Of a DNA stretch of 64,000 nt, positions 1 through 11,363 are shown piece after piece (position 1 is the stretch's first letter; each line of letters starts with the position of its first letter). The DNA comes from Brachionus manjavacas. Lineage: Eukaryota; Rotifera; Eurotatoria; Ploima; Brachionidae. Both the position numbers and the translations under genes were made by a program. The stretch is from assembly GCA_019054805.1 (NCBI GenBank), contig JAHQIY010000008.1, positions 853,501-917,500 on the forward strand, given 5' to 3'. The notes below the pieces were generated by a model. The model searched no databases and was not told the origin of the DNA. It saw only the letters and a list, made by a program, of their open reading frames with translations.

Positions 1-2
1 AT

Positions 3-122
3 CGCCACGTCTCCGCCCTTACATTGCCAACTCCAAGGGCGGGTCCCTCCGCACCTTCCCAGGAATCGGCTCTACAAACAGACAGTGAGGAGGAGGGCCG
101 CACATTTGCCGACGTCAAATAA
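3..122 (+). pseudogene. C-terminal end of a retroelement polyprotein (partial)
   Basis: An open frame enters from the left edge and stops at 120-122. It encodes about 39 residues rich in Pro, Ser and Ala, ending in an acidic stretch (SEEEGRTFADVK). The segment is much richer in GC than the DNA after it. It lies about 190 bp before a polypurine tract and an LTR-like start, which is where the pol/integrase tail of an LTR retrotransposon would be. No catalytic domain is in view, so assignment to the element rests on position only. Confidence 0.45.
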
Positions 123-298
123 AATTTTTTTTTCATTAATTTTTCATTTTTTTTCTTTGAAGAATATCTTTTTTTCTCTTATTTTGTTTATGTTATTATT
201 TTTGTTATTATTTGTATTTTTGTTTTGTTTAGTTGAGGTCGGACGCTATAGCTGAAGAGTTACAGTGCCACCCTCGACATCGGGAGATGTCTCTCATG

Positions 299-430
299 TA
301 GAGGGGGGAGCAATGTAACACCCCACTCACCCCGGTCCCCGCCTCGACATGTTTAAATATATTTTTCCTTTCTTTACATTATTAAGTTTAGTTTTTAGTT
401 TTAGTTTTTTGTTTAAATAAAAGAATTACA
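299..430 (+). mobile_element. Polypurine tract and probable 3' LTR of an LTR retrotransposon
   Basis: A purine run (GAGGGGGGAG, about 301-310) precedes TGTAACACCCC at 314. That is the usual arrangement of polypurine tract and LTR start in Ty3/gypsy-type elements. A candidate end is TTACA at 426-430, which makes TGTAA/TTACA terminal inverted repeats and an LTR of about 117 bp. A polyadenylation signal (AATAAA) lies just inside that end. The LTR length is inferred, because the matching 5' LTR is outside the window. Confidence 0.55.
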
Positions 431-464
431 GAACTTTGTTCTTTTTTGTTTTATTTAATAGCTC

Positions 465-3400
465 ACGCTATTAAAGAAGGAAGACCGTATGGAGGAAAAG
501 GATGGATAATAAAAAAAGAATTTTCTGTAAAAATAAAATGATACTTTAAAAAGATTATAAAGTATCATTTTTAAATGATCGAATAAGTCATATTGAATTA
601 GAAAACCTAATTATAGTTGGTGTATACTTAACATCAAATGGGTCAAATCAAAAATCAAAAAATGAACATCTGTATGACTTGGTTACACTGGAGAACCTAA
701 TTCTAACTATAAAAGATAAAAATAAAGAATTTCTTATTATTGGAGACTTTAATTCGGATCCTCTTAGAAACAAATGTTTTGAAAAATTTTTACTGCTACA
801 ATGACCGTACACGATTTAGAAGTGATGGAATATAAACACAAACAAAATGTAAATTTTACATTCTTTAACCAAAAACACAAATCTTGGATCGATCATGTGA
901 TAGCGATAAAAAATTGCTCTTTATAAATCGAAAACATCGAAATTCTTGAACCGTGCATCTTGAATATGAGTGACCATTTGCCTATCTGTAGTGAGCTAAG
1001 TATTTTCAACAGTCCGAAAAAAATCAACAAAAATGAAAATGTTAACCATCAGCAATACAACAAAAAAATTGACTGGAATAACCTAATCATACAAGAGGAG
1101 TTTAAACTGAGTCTTGAGAAAAGGCTAAAAGAACTAAAAATCAATGAAAAACTTGATAAGGTGAACGGGGAAAATTCAAAGATAGTCATTACTGAAGCTC
1201 TGAATGAGATACACAGTGAAATGTTCAGGGCTACACGAACAATATCTAAATCTAAGAAAATACAAAACAATAATACTAAACGTAAATTTTGGTGGGACAA
1301 AGAATTGGAGAATATTCACATAAAGATGCGTTTTTATCTAAAAAAATACAAACATAGTGATTTCCAAGACCAACATTCTAATTTTAATTACAAAAAGTTT
1401 AAAAAAATTTTCAGAAAAGAACAACGAGCAAGAATTACAAAAAAGAAGGGAAAAATGCCTGGCTTCTTAATCTGAACTACAAAGACAAAAATAAATTTTG
1501 GAAAATTTCAAAAAATCTCAAAAAAAAAACACCATAAATACAGCATTCATGTCAACTTTTAAAAATGAGTTTTGAAAAACTTTTTAATGAAAAAATTGTC
1601 AAAGAAGATGACTTACATAAAGAACGTTTAAAAAGAATTGAAAATAAGATATCGGACTTCGAGACACATTTAATTGGAAAAAGTGACTATTATAGTATAA
1701 GTGAAGATGATGTTAAATATGCGATTGACAACCTTAAAAATCGGAAAAGTATTGGATTCAGCGATGTTTCGAATGAAATGTACAAGGACGATAACAGTAA
1801 TGTTTAAGTGAAAATTGTAAAGAAAATTTTTGAGAAAATTATCCAATTTGGAGAAGTACCAAGTCTTTTCAATATTGGGAAAATTGTCCCAATTACTAAA
1901 GATGATCAAAAAAACAATTAATGACACCAGTAATATTCGACCGATTACAATATCTGATGTGATATCGAATATATTCGAAAAATCATGCTAATTGAAATAT
2001 TAAAAACAAGCAATGATCTTGACAAACAACTTGGATTTAAGAAAAAAAGCTCATGTTCTCATGCAATTTTTTCTGTTAAAGAAACAATAAATCATCTTAC
2101 AAAAAGAAACAGAAACGTATACGGCTGTGCAATAGATGCAAGCAAAGCATTTGACAAGTTGAACAGAAAAATTCTTTTTGAAAAATTAATCAATAAAACC
2201 CACCCTCAAATATGGAGATGTCTAAAAAATTATTATAATGACTCAATGGCCTTAGTTATGAATGGAAAAAATTTTAGCTCATTATTCAGAACAACCATTG
2301 GAGTTAAACAAGGTGGTCCTCTATCACCTAAGCTTTTCTCAATATACGTCGAAGACCTTATTAATGAAATAGAATCAAAAAATCTGGGTACAAAGATACA
2401 TGGCCTTAACACAGGAATAGTCCTTTATGCTGATGATATATTCCTCCTAATGTCAAACATCAAAGAACTTCAAAAAGCATTAGATATCTGCGAAAAATAT
2501 GGAATTAGAAATAAAATAAAATTTAATGCAGACAAAACGCAACTCATAATATTCGGGAAAAAGACAAAAAAAATAGAAAGAAAGCCAAAGATGTACAATG
2601 AAGAGATAAATGTAGTTGAAAATATAAAATACCTTCGCGTGTATCTAAACAGGAAAAACAATAACACAGACCAAATTGATACTCGTATTAAATCAGCCTT
2701 TAAGGCGATGGCATCAATTAAATATCTCCAAACTGAAAATCAACAACTAAATGTGAAAATAAAAATCCATCTTTATAAAGTATTTGTCAGACCTGTTTTA
2801 ATATATGGATTAGAAAATTATGCACTTAATGGAATAGAGATAAAAAAATTACAAACAACAGAGAGCACAATTATCAAACGAATGTTGAACTTAAAAAAAA
2901 GCTCGCGTTCTACAAATCTACTTTTAGCTCTTGGTCTTGAAAGAATAGAGCAAAAGTTGATGAAAGAAAAACTAGGTGTTTTAAAAAGACTTGGTAATAA
3001 TGAGCTGACAAAACAAATACTTGAAATTTTGGAAGAATGTGAAAATGAGATAAAAAATTTAAGCAACAAATCCAGCCTAAAGAAAATAGCTGAGTATTTA
3101 AAATGCGATGAACTTGATTATAATGTCTTAATTCCACTACTTAACCTTAAAATGAAAGAACTATCCAAACAAGATAATAATAATGGAATAAGAGACTCAA
3201 TACAAACATGCCTAGAAAATATCGAAAAGGAAACTTACAGAAAAATGCTAGTTGAATTAACAAAAAGCTACTAACAAAAAAGGGGATAAGTACATACCAT
3301 TTACATCCATTGTTGAGTGTAGTGTATTGAAATTGCCTCTCTCCTAACTCGACTTGATTGCCTCCTGGATCAACTCGGTAAACCGGTTTCGAATAAATTT

Positions 3401-3615
3401 TTTTTAAAAAAAAAGGGAAGAGAAAAGAGAAAAGAAAAATAGTAAAAAGAAGAATAATAATTATTGAAATTAATAAAGTAATAAACATTAACATTTAAAA
3501 TTAAAATTATCGGATGTTTCAATTCTTTTGTCTTACGATTAGTAATTTTATTTTTATTTTTAATTTTTTTTTTTTTACATCGCCTACAAGGCGTTCATTG
3601 AATAAATAAATAAAA
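465..3615 (+). mobile_element. Decayed LINE (non-LTR retrotransposon), endonuclease plus reverse transcriptase
   Basis: The element begins inside the endonuclease domain, so it is 5'-truncated. Recognisable endonuclease pieces are GRPYGGKGWI near 465-505, IIGDFNSDP near 738-765, SWIDHV near 885 and SDHLPI near 968. The linker is open from 960 to 1475 and 1565 to 1807. The reverse transcriptase is open from 1985 to 3274: IDASKAFDKLNRK in the palm, GVKQGGPLSPKLFS, and a YADD catalytic box at 2425-2436 with both aspartates present. Stops and frame changes between these blocks show it is dead. The 3' untranslated region runs to an AATAAATAAATAA-like tail near 3600. It has probably inserted next to or into the LTR element upstream. 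Confidence 0.85.
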
Positions 3616-3619
3616 AATA

Positions 3620-3992
3620 AAACCTGAGAACAAGAATTGTTCCAGTAACAGGTGAACCGACAAGACCCGAAAAACTTAATTTTCTTCTTTATAATTTTTG
3701 ACTTTAGTGATAATTGACGTTCATTTGATGCATTTTAACAAATACTCATTGATAAAAAATGGAAAACAGAACGTAGATAGTTTTTTAAACTACAAATATT
3801 ATCTTAAGGATCATCATATCACAAACCTAAAGTCAAAATTCATAAAAAAACACCAAGTTTTTCATGCTTGCAATATAAACTTAAAATTATTTTTTTATTG
3901 AAAATGAAAAAAATATTTGAAACATCGCACTTTTTCAATGTTATTTCAACATTGGATAAATTTTGTAATTCAAACACAAAAAAATTAAACAA
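3620..3992 (+). repeat. Dispersed repeat family R1, near-complete copy
   Basis: About 370 bp, beginning CCTGAGAACAAGAATTGTTC and ending near TTTGTAATTCAAACAC. Other copies are at 16555-16975, 18855-19240 and 39160-39490 (all reverse) and about 17720-17875 (partial, forward). They share long identical blocks, including TAGTTTTTTAAACTACAAAT. No credible coding frame is shared. The first end carries GGTGAACCGACAAGACCCG, related to the terminal motif of other inverted-repeat elements in this window. A non-autonomous DNA transposon is the likeliest class; that is inference. Confidence 0.7.
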
Positions 3993-5213
3993 AAATTAAA
4001 TACTTTTGAAAATAAAAAACCTTTAAATAAATTTTACAACAAATGAGCTAATACATTTACATTTAAAAATTGATTTTATCAATGGGCTGAGAAAATATTG
4101 TTTTTATTTTTTTTATTTTATTTTATCTTCAAAACATGTAAGTCATGTTACACAAGCATTATTTCAATTAATTCAAAGATTAATTTTAATATTTAAAGAT
4201 AAAGTCTTTGAAAAGGAATGATATTTTAATTATATCATAAAATTCAAGATGCCGAATGAAACTTGAAGTTATCAAACACTCAAAGTAAAAAAGATTTATT
4301 ACTTTTATTAATCGATTCAAATTAAACTAATTTTAGTCTTTATAAGTGTATCCAAATAGTTATAAAAATATTTAAAAATAATATTTAACAGATGAGTCCT
4401 TTTTTCGATTTTTTTCATATTTTTTTACTGACTATTTAAATTTTTTTTTAAAAGAATTATATGTTTGACTGAATTTGTAAATTTTGACATTTTTTTATTT
4501 TTTTTTTTCTGAAATTTGGACAAATGCTTGTTTAAGCCACGTTTTTAACAATGTGTTTTAGTTATATTGTATTTTTATGGTCGAACAATAATCACCAATT
4601 GTCCTGAATTTATGATTTTTAGAATATGTGTATATCAAATTACAGGATATTATTGCTTAATTTAGAAATAATCATTATCTATCCAAAAATAATTTATTTA
4701 TTTATAATCTAAGCTAATTAGTATTTTTCTTAATTGCTAAGCCAAAAGAAAATCAATCAAAACACTTAAAATGTTATTTATAGATTTTTTTAAAATTTAT
4801 ACCTTAAAATTAAAACACAAAAGAAAATATGGTTTTTGAAAAATTTCCTATAATTCAACTCTTATTCTTTTTAATTAATTAAATTTATTACGATCAAAAA
4901 ATCTGATTTAATATTTACCGGCAAACTTCATAAAGATATTTATTTATTTTTAATTTTGGTTAACTTGAACTACATTTATTTTAAAGTTTTGATCTTGAGA
5001 TTAAATTGAAAAAATCTTACATTTATTTAAATACTTATTGATTTAAGTAATAAAAAAGAGCTGTAGACAAAAGTATTCAAAGAATTTCTAAATTCAAAAA
5101 AAAATTTTGAGATTGAATTGAGTGGCATTAACTTGGAATTTAAAAGCATTTAGAAAAAAATAAAATCTAAATATTAATAAAATTTAAGAACAAAATAGAC
5201 TTATTATAAAGGG
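3993..5213. other. AT-rich intergenic stretch
   Basis: Homopolymer-rich A/T sequence with no open frame of note, RNA gene or recognised repeat. It presumably includes the promoter of the membrane-protein gene that starts at 5214. Confidence 0.6.
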
Positions 5214-7298
5214 ATGAAATATCTAATATTTTTGGCTGCATTAAGCCTGTTGAATACTTTTGGCAACTGTAGTCATTTTTATGGAGGCAGTATTTCTTGG
5301 AAAGCTATAAATCCAAATGCAATCACCAATATCGATGTTTTGATACAGTGGAGATTTTTTTGGCGGTCAACCATGTCCGCAAATCACAGGTGTGATGACA
5401 CGAAGATTCTGAATGGAAATCTTATTGGTGACACTGGAGCAATTGATTGTGTAACCGGATGTACTCCAACGACATTCAGTATTGATTCAAAAGTAATATG
5501 TTCAGATTATAGTTTATCTAATGACTGGTCAGGTGGTCAACGATCAACTTTAGTCACATTTTTAAATCCTATATATGCTGAAGGAATTTTTAGCGGAAAC
5601 GCTTGGCTAACCTTGAATACTGGAGGAGGAAGCTGGGAACTAAGATTCAAGATGAATTTGACCAAAAGAGAAGACACCTTAAAGATCAACTCACCACCAA
5701 CTAGTCTTGTAAATCCGATTACAACAATGCGGCTTGGATGCGATAACACACTGAAAATCTACACTGCCGATAGAGATGGTGACACAGTAAGATGCCGATG
5801 GAGTGAGAGTTCGATGGGCGAATGTGCAGGAATCTGCAGTAGTGTTCCAGGTGGTGATTTGGATGAAGAAAAATGCACACTTAAATTTTCGCCTTCTTCC
5901 ACTGGATATTATGCAGTTGCCATTCAAATCGAAGACTTTGCTAGCAGTCAATCAACAACTCCATTAAGCAGCACACCAGTTCAATTTTTGATTATAAGTC
6001 GAACACTGGCATGTGTCTATGACAAGCTACAATTCCAACAACCCACACTGAAAGATGATGCATGCACTGCAGTTAAATTCAACGAAACTTTTCATTCAAA
6101 ACTAATCGTGTTCAGTACTTCACAAGTGACTGAATTCACCACTCTATCACCTCCGGGTCTGATAAAATCAAAAATAGACAATTACAACAACAATTTAAAC
6201 TTGTGGTATGTCAATTTAACATGGCCAATAACTGATCCTGATCTAATCGGACTCAACTTATTTTGTTTTGAAGCAATCAATATAGATGGTGACAAGACCG
6301 ATCAGAGGTGTGTTTCTCTTGTTGTTGATGCAGTGTCGCCAATATTTGAAAATCCTTTTCCAACAGGTCTTGTTGATCCGATCATTCCTTTTTTTACCAT
6401 CAATGCAGCAAATGTGCCAATAACAAAATCAACACGTCCAGGATCATATATTAGAGTTTTTGATTCAAATAATACCCAAGTGATAGAGATTGAATCTGTT
6501 TCATCCAACATAGCTGTCATCAATTCAAAGACACTTATTTTTAGTGTTGACTTTAATTTTACCCACGAAGAGACCTATTACATTCTTTTTGACACTGACG
6601 TTGCTCAAAGTACTCAGTTTTGTGGACTAGAATCACTTCCAATTGATAATGAGACATTTTGGGTTTTCACGATAAAAGCTGATCCGTTAAAAGTTGTTAA
6701 CGTCACATTTAATATTACTACCATTGAGAATGGCAATCAAAACAATTCAAATGACACTCTTTCTATTGAACAATTTAATAATTTTGTTTCATCTTTTTTT
6801 GAATTTTACTCAGTTTTTTTAAGAAAAGCAACTTTGGGAATAGTTTCAACTTTAGGTGCTGCTGTTCTTTTGACTCTGATTTTCTTTTCAATTATTTTCT
6901 TAATGAGCTGTTTTTTTATCAAAAATAAAATGAAATCATCCATTTCGCCGATTACAAAAATAAATTTAAATACAAATCATGTCACACTTAATAGTAATCA
7001 TTTGGAAAATAAGCAAATAGATAGTTTGAATTCAAGAATTGGTCAGATGGGAATAGTTGAAGAAATCGAAGATGTTCCAATCAATAATAGTTCTCCATTT
7101 TATCAATCTAATGAAAAAATTAAACCAAGCTCAGTCACTAGACCAAACGAAGTAAAGCCAAAGAGATTTGTGAGGGACACAACAAGATTTGATTTTAAAG
7201 AAAATCCAGATTCATATGTTGTTAGTCGGTCGAATTTATTTGGATATCAAAGTGTAACTGTTGCACCGAAATATTCAAATTTAAAAATAATAAGATAA
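5214..7298 (+). CDS. Type I single-pass membrane glycoprotein, large ectodomain
   Basis: An intronless frame of 694 residues. The first about 19 residues (MKYLIFLAALSLLNTFGNC) form a signal peptide, and the mature chain opens with SHFYGGSISW. The ectodomain, about residues 20-535, has many cysteines and many N-glycosylation sequons (for example NLT, NET, NNT, NFT, NVT). A hydrophobic helix at about 541-564 is followed by basic residues and a cytoplasmic tail of about 125 residues rich in Asn and Ser. The HFxGGxIxW opening resembles a family of uncharacterised secreted or membrane ectodomain proteins in invertebrates, but I cannot name a domain with confidence. It is probably a cell-surface protein; ligand and role are unknown. 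The next gene on this strand is about 2 kb away, so no operon is evident. Confidence 0.85.
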   Translation: MKYLIFLAALSLLNTFGNCSHFYGGSISWKAINPNAITNIDVLIQWRFFWRSTMSANHRCDDTKILNGNLIGDTGAIDCVTGCTPTTFSIDSKVICSDYSLSNDWSGGQRSTLVTFLNPIYAEGIFSGNAWLTLNTGGGSWELRFKMNLTKREDTLKINSPPTSLVNPITTMRLGCDNTLKIYTADRDGDTVRCRWSESSMGECAGICSSVPGGDLDEEKCTLKFSPSSTGYYAVAIQIEDFASSQSTTPLSSTPVQFLIISRTLACVYDKLQFQQPTLKDDACTAVKFNETFHSKLIVFSTSQVTEFTTLSPPGLIKSKIDNYNNNLNLWYVNLTWPITDPDLIGLNLFCFEAINIDGDKTDQRCVSLVVDAVSPIFENPFPTGLVDPIIPFFTINAANVPITKSTRPGSYIRVFDSNNTQVIEIESVSSNIAVINSKTLIFSVDFNFTHEETYYILFDTDVAQSTQFCGLESLPIDNETFWVFTIKADPLKVVNVTFNITTIENGNQNNSNDTLSIEQFNNFVSSFFEFYSVFLRKATLGIVSTLGAAVLLTLIFFSIIFLMSCFFIKNKMKSSISPITKINLNTNHVTLNSNHLENKQIDSLNSRIGQMGIVEEIEDVPINNSSPFYQSNEKIKPSSVTRPNEVKPKRFVRDTTRFDFKENPDSYVVSRSNLFGYQSVTVAPKYSNLKIIR

Positions 7299-8149
7299 AT
7301 AAATGAATTTATGTAAAGACTAAAATTATATAATCTTCCAAAAACATTAAAATTTTTGTAGTTAACTTTAAGGGAAATTTTAAAAAATTTTCAAATAAAT
7401 GCTCGATTTTTTTTCATTTATTTTAAAAATTGATTAGAATCATAAAATTAAAAAAAAATTCTAACTGAAATATTATTTTTCTCATTATTTAGATTTTTTT
7501 TCATTAAAATACTTAGCTAGGTTTTTTTTCTTTAAACCTTGACTGGCTATTTTAAAGTGTTTTTTAATATATTAAGATTTTTCCTTTTATGATAATAATA
7601 ATAATTTTTAGAGTCGTTTAAAAGTCCCAAATTAGAGTCCAAATCTTTTAAAAGTAACCCCGCTGCTTGGTCTTATCTTGAGACTCATTAATTTTAAAAA
7701 ACTCTGATATTATTTTACCAAACAATTATATTTTAAATTTAAATGAAATGAAATGAAAGAAAAATAAAAGAAGCTAAACCTAATTTTTTTTAATGTTATT
7801 AAGGGCCTGAATAAAAGTCAAAATTTATGATTTTAATTTTTAATATGATCATGAAAATTAAATTCAAGAAAAATTTAAATTTGACATTTTGAGATATGTT
7901 ACCTTGAATGCTATTCATGCTGTAGTCAAAACTTACTTTAATATTGTTCGAACAATTTATCACCTTCTAATATTAATTTCCAAATAATTAAGAAAATGAT
8001 AACGTCGATCTTTAATTCTTCTATTTATGAAATTTCAAGATAAATTTTACAAAAAATGAGGGCAAAATGTAAATTTTAGATAAAATTTTTTTTTTTTATT
8101 TAAAAAAAATAAAAAGACAGTTGTTTATTCTCTTATACTTAAAAATAAC
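7299..8149. other. AT-rich intergenic stretch with a short repeat
   Basis: No gene is visible. A block at about 7610-7650 (GTTTAAAAGTCCCAAATTAG) recurs at about 15115-15150 and, diverged, at about 27880-27920. The rest is A/T homopolymer-rich. Confidence 0.55.
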
Positions 8150-8830
8150 AAGTCTCATAATAATAATAATAATATTAATAATAAGGAGCTAGAGCAAGCA
8201 AGCTTGCGGAGAAAGCTTAAGGCGTTCCACTCGTTGATGACTCTGTTGGTGAAGAAGTTAGCTCGCTGCTGACATTTGGTGGTGACTTGACCAGAAAGTC
8301 TTCTCCGGTGTCTCCTAATATTACCAGATGGTCCTGCTTGCAAAAGAGAGTTACAGTGTTCCATTGGTTTCACTCAGCCAACAGCGTTGACTCTGCGATA
8401 AAATTTGAACAGTTGGATCATGTATCCTCTAACACGGCGTTCCTTAAGTGTCGTGAGTCCCAAGACAGCGAGGCGATCAGCATAGCACCAGTTCCTGTAT
8501 CTGTTCACTAGCTTGGTGGCCCTTCGTTGCACAGATTCGAGGATTTTGATGTCCTTCTTGCTTCGAGGAGACCAGACTGCTGCTGCGTACTCAAGGTGAG
8601 GTCTGACGAAAGCACAGTAGAGGATCCTGCACGTATCGACGGTCCAGTACCTAAATGTTCTCTTTAGCTGTCCGAGTACAGCCTTGTTGGCCTGGATTCT
8701 AATGTGGGTGAAGAATTTTAGGTTATATGATAGGGTGATTCCGAGGTCTTTTTCGGTTTCGACATATTTCAGAGTGCTGCTGTCTTCGGAATCACTCATG
8801 ACAAGTTCAGAATTGATTTGTTTACCGTCA
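8150..8830 (-). mobile_element. LINE 3' end (reverse transcriptase C-terminus), 5'-truncated
   Basis: Read on the minus strand, the 8829-8374 region encodes the post-catalytic part of a Jockey/CR1-like reverse transcriptase. Visible blocks are GKQINSE, EKDLGITLS, FVRPHLEYAAAVWSP and VQRRATKLV. The frame then shifts by one base into a tail with NEWNALS at about 8250. The element ends in a TTA/TAA microsatellite at 8155-8183, a common LINE 3' terminus. The catalytic palm and endonuclease are missing. Confidence 0.85.
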
Positions 8831-9450
8831 TGTCACAAAAAAAAGTCCAATCCAGCATTCATTTTCCGAAACGTTATTACAATTTTTTTTTACTAAAATC
8901 AGTGAAAATTTATGAAAATAAAAGTGAAAATAAAAGATGATTTCATGAAAATTTTCATTAGCTTGCAAAATAGTTTAAAATAGAAAGGATTAAATACTTA
9001 ATTTTTTTTTTTTAATTTTAAAACATTCAAAAATAATTTAAAGAATTTTCATAGATTTAAAAAAACGCCTTTATTTTTTTAACTTTAATTATATTAAATA
9101 ATTAATCGATTGTTTTAAAATAATTTTATTTTAGTTCCCAAAGATCTTAAGATTTTTTTCAAGAATTTTTGATTAATTTACAAATTAAAAATTGTGCTGT
9201 CATTTGAAAAATTTAATTTTAATTTTTCTCCATCTTGCTTGATTTCTAATCATTTATTTTCTTTTAATTTAATTTAAAATTTTTTATTAAAAATTGAATC
9301 ACGTCAAAGCCATTTTGATTCTCTGGAAACAAAAGATGCACATGAATTAATTAAATAAGATGTCGGAACATAATTCCTTTAAAGCTGTTGTCACGAAAGC
9401 GAATTCTGGCATAAAGTCATAATAAAGTATTTAGCTTTTCAAAACAAAAA
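8831..9450. other. AT-rich intergenic stretch
   Basis: Nothing recognisable. It is presumably the upstream region of the four-helix protein at 9451. Confidence 0.5.
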
Positions 9451-10161
9451 ATGCCAAAGCAATCACGTGTGTATCCTAAAGTAGTCAAGACACATGATAA
9501 CTTCAGAAAGTCTAATTATGGAAACAAAAGAGTGTCCAGTTCTTTGTACCAAAATTCTTCTTTAAATGAATTTTTACAAATTAATAAATTCGATGTTCCC
9601 GACCAAAATCAAACAACCACAAAATTTGGTCCATTAATTGAAGAAAAAGTGCTCAGTCAAGCAAAGGTTGACCAGGACAAGTCTGATGAAATAAAAGAAA
9701 ATTTTTTGGTTAAAAAAAATTCAAAAGTTACCATTGATAAGCTGAAAGATTTTCCATTTGTATTTTGTGCTTGGGTAGTGGTAATGCATACAATATCGGG
9801 TCTGGCACAAATGTGTCTTCAAATTGTCCTTCTTGTGAAAAACACACCTCTAAACAAAGTATCAGGAGGAATTTGGTCCGGCACCTATGGGCTTTTCGTA
9901 GCCTATTTAATGTCCATAATAATCATTAAACGAAATTATAAAATTTATATTGCAAGTTTGGTTCTGAATCTAATTGCTATTTTTGTTTTTATTGCTTTGG
10001 CAATTATTAATAATTTAGCCATTATTTCTTACGATAATTGTTCGGAGTGTTTATATGAAAAAGAATTTAGATGGGTTAACTATCTTTTGATGAGTTTAGC
10101 TTTACTATCATTTATGTGTTCAATATTTTATTTATTTCAAGCTCAAAATATGATAACTTAA
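9451..10161 (+). CDS. Four-transmembrane protein, MS4A/tetraspan-like
   Basis: An intronless 236-residue protein. The first about 100 residues are polar, basic and Asn/Ser-rich, with no signal peptide, so the N-terminus is probably cytoplasmic. Four hydrophobic helices follow at about 102-129, 137-159, 163-192 and 209-230. The loop between helices 3 and 4 contains CSEC, possibly disulphide-forming. The GGIWSG block at the start of helix 2 is typical of MS4A/CD20-like tetraspans, and overall topology agrees. Family assignment is tentative because helices of this kind diverge quickly. The likely role is in a membrane, as channel or adaptor; no substrate can be inferred. Confidence 0.75.
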   Translation: MPKQSRVYPKVVKTHDNFRKSNYGNKRVSSSLYQNSSLNEFLQINKFDVPDQNQTTTKFGPLIEEKVLSQAKVDQDKSDEIKENFLVKKNSKVTIDKLKDFPFVFCAWVVVMHTISGLAQMCLQIVLLVKNTPLNKVSGGIWSGTYGLFVAYLMSIIIIKRNYKIYIASLVLNLIAIFVFIALAIINNLAIISYDNCSECLYEKEFRWVNYLLMSLALLSFMCSIFYLFQAQNMIT

Positions 10162-10536
10162 AAATGAGCAAATTTTTATGCTATTTGTAAGAAAAATTTC
10201 ATAATTAATTAATTTTTTTTTCTTAAAATATGTTCCATAATTAACTAAATATAGAAATTGCTTCTTTATTTAACTGAAATTTCGGACAATCATTTCTACA
10301 AAGATTGAGCATGCAAAAGACGAAGATCAAATAAAGAGAATTTTTTAATGACAAGTTGAGAAGTCAATAGTTGGAGCAAATTCGGATGGAAATAGTGAAT
10401 GCTAAATCCAAAAATAAATTCAGAAACAAAAAAGATTTTTATCTTTGAATCTTCATAAAATAAACACAAAAAATTTAATCATAACATTTATTAATCGAAA
10501 TTCAGATTTTTTGAATAAAATAAAAATTTTATTTTT
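10162..10536. other. Intergenic stretch, nothing recognised
   Basis: AT-rich, with no supported gene or repeat. Confidence 0.5.
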
Positions 10537-10815
10537 TTACTTTTCTTTACGAACAAAATGCCACACTTTAAAAATCTTCTGATCCCACCAAACACAAAGC
10601 ATGACCTTTTTTTCATCAATTTCGCATTTCGGAGTAGGTAATGACGCTTGATCAGGGTCGACCGATAGTTTTTTGTTGAACTGGTTATCAACGTAGGACA
10701 ACTTTTCATCTTCAGTTACAATTTTTTTTGAAACACTTTATTTTTCTACAAATGAAATACAAATGCTCTATCGTAGCGCAATTTTGATTTCTGTGAGTTT
10801 GTGCGGGGCCCATTT
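10537..10815 (-). pseudogene. mariner (Tc1/mariner) transposase remnant
   Basis: The minus strand contains WAPHKLTE and SICISFVEK, interrupted by a stop, near 10815-10740. VTEDEKLSYVDN then KKVMLCVWWDQK follow near 10710-10570. These correspond to the mariner WVPHELTE, DEKW..YDN and VMLxVWWD motifs around the second catalytic aspartate. There are in-frame stops, and sequence between the blocks is missing relative to a full transposase. Neither terminal inverted repeats nor the N-terminal DNA-binding domain were found. Confidence 0.75.
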
Positions 10816-10977
10816 ACCTGTCTTTTGAATATTCCCTAATGCTTTTAATTAACCAATTTGGGAGCCTCTGCCTCTTTTGATTTTTTCCTTCGCTAAGCTT
10901 ATTTAAGCTTATTCGCTAAGCTTATTAGATGCAATGGCTAATATGCATCTTTTTGACAAAATTTTTTTTTAATTTTC

Positions 10978-11363
10978 GATTTTTCCAAAACCTTTGATAG
11001 GATTTGGCATGAAGGTTTACTTTTTAAATTGATTAAAATGAATCCACCTCATTTATTGACTAACTGGATTAAAAACAAAAAAGTGAGTGAAAATCTTATC
11101 TTAAAAATCTATGGAAACAGAATAGTGAGCCAAAAAGAAATCAAGTTTCTTGGTATAAAATTTGATTCTAATTTAAATTTTAATATACTGGTAGACGAAA
11201 TTAAAGAACGCTGCAATAAAAGGCTAAATATTATTAAGATATTGTCAAATAAAAAATGGGCTCTTAATCAAAACACCCTAGGAAATTTAAATAAATCTTT
11301 AGTCGGATCAATTTTTGACTATTCTTTTCCTTTCTTGAATTCATTTTCAGAAAATAATATGTA
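10978..11363 (+). mobile_element. LINE reverse-transcriptase fragment with internal deletion
   Basis: The plus strand reads DFSKTFDRIWHEGLLFKLIK, the first RT palm block. It jumps from WIKNKK directly to a block typical of sequence after the YxDD box (QKEIKFLGIKFDSNLNF) and then NKRLNIIKIL. The middle palm with the YxDD box is deleted. It stops at 11362. Confidence 0.8.
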
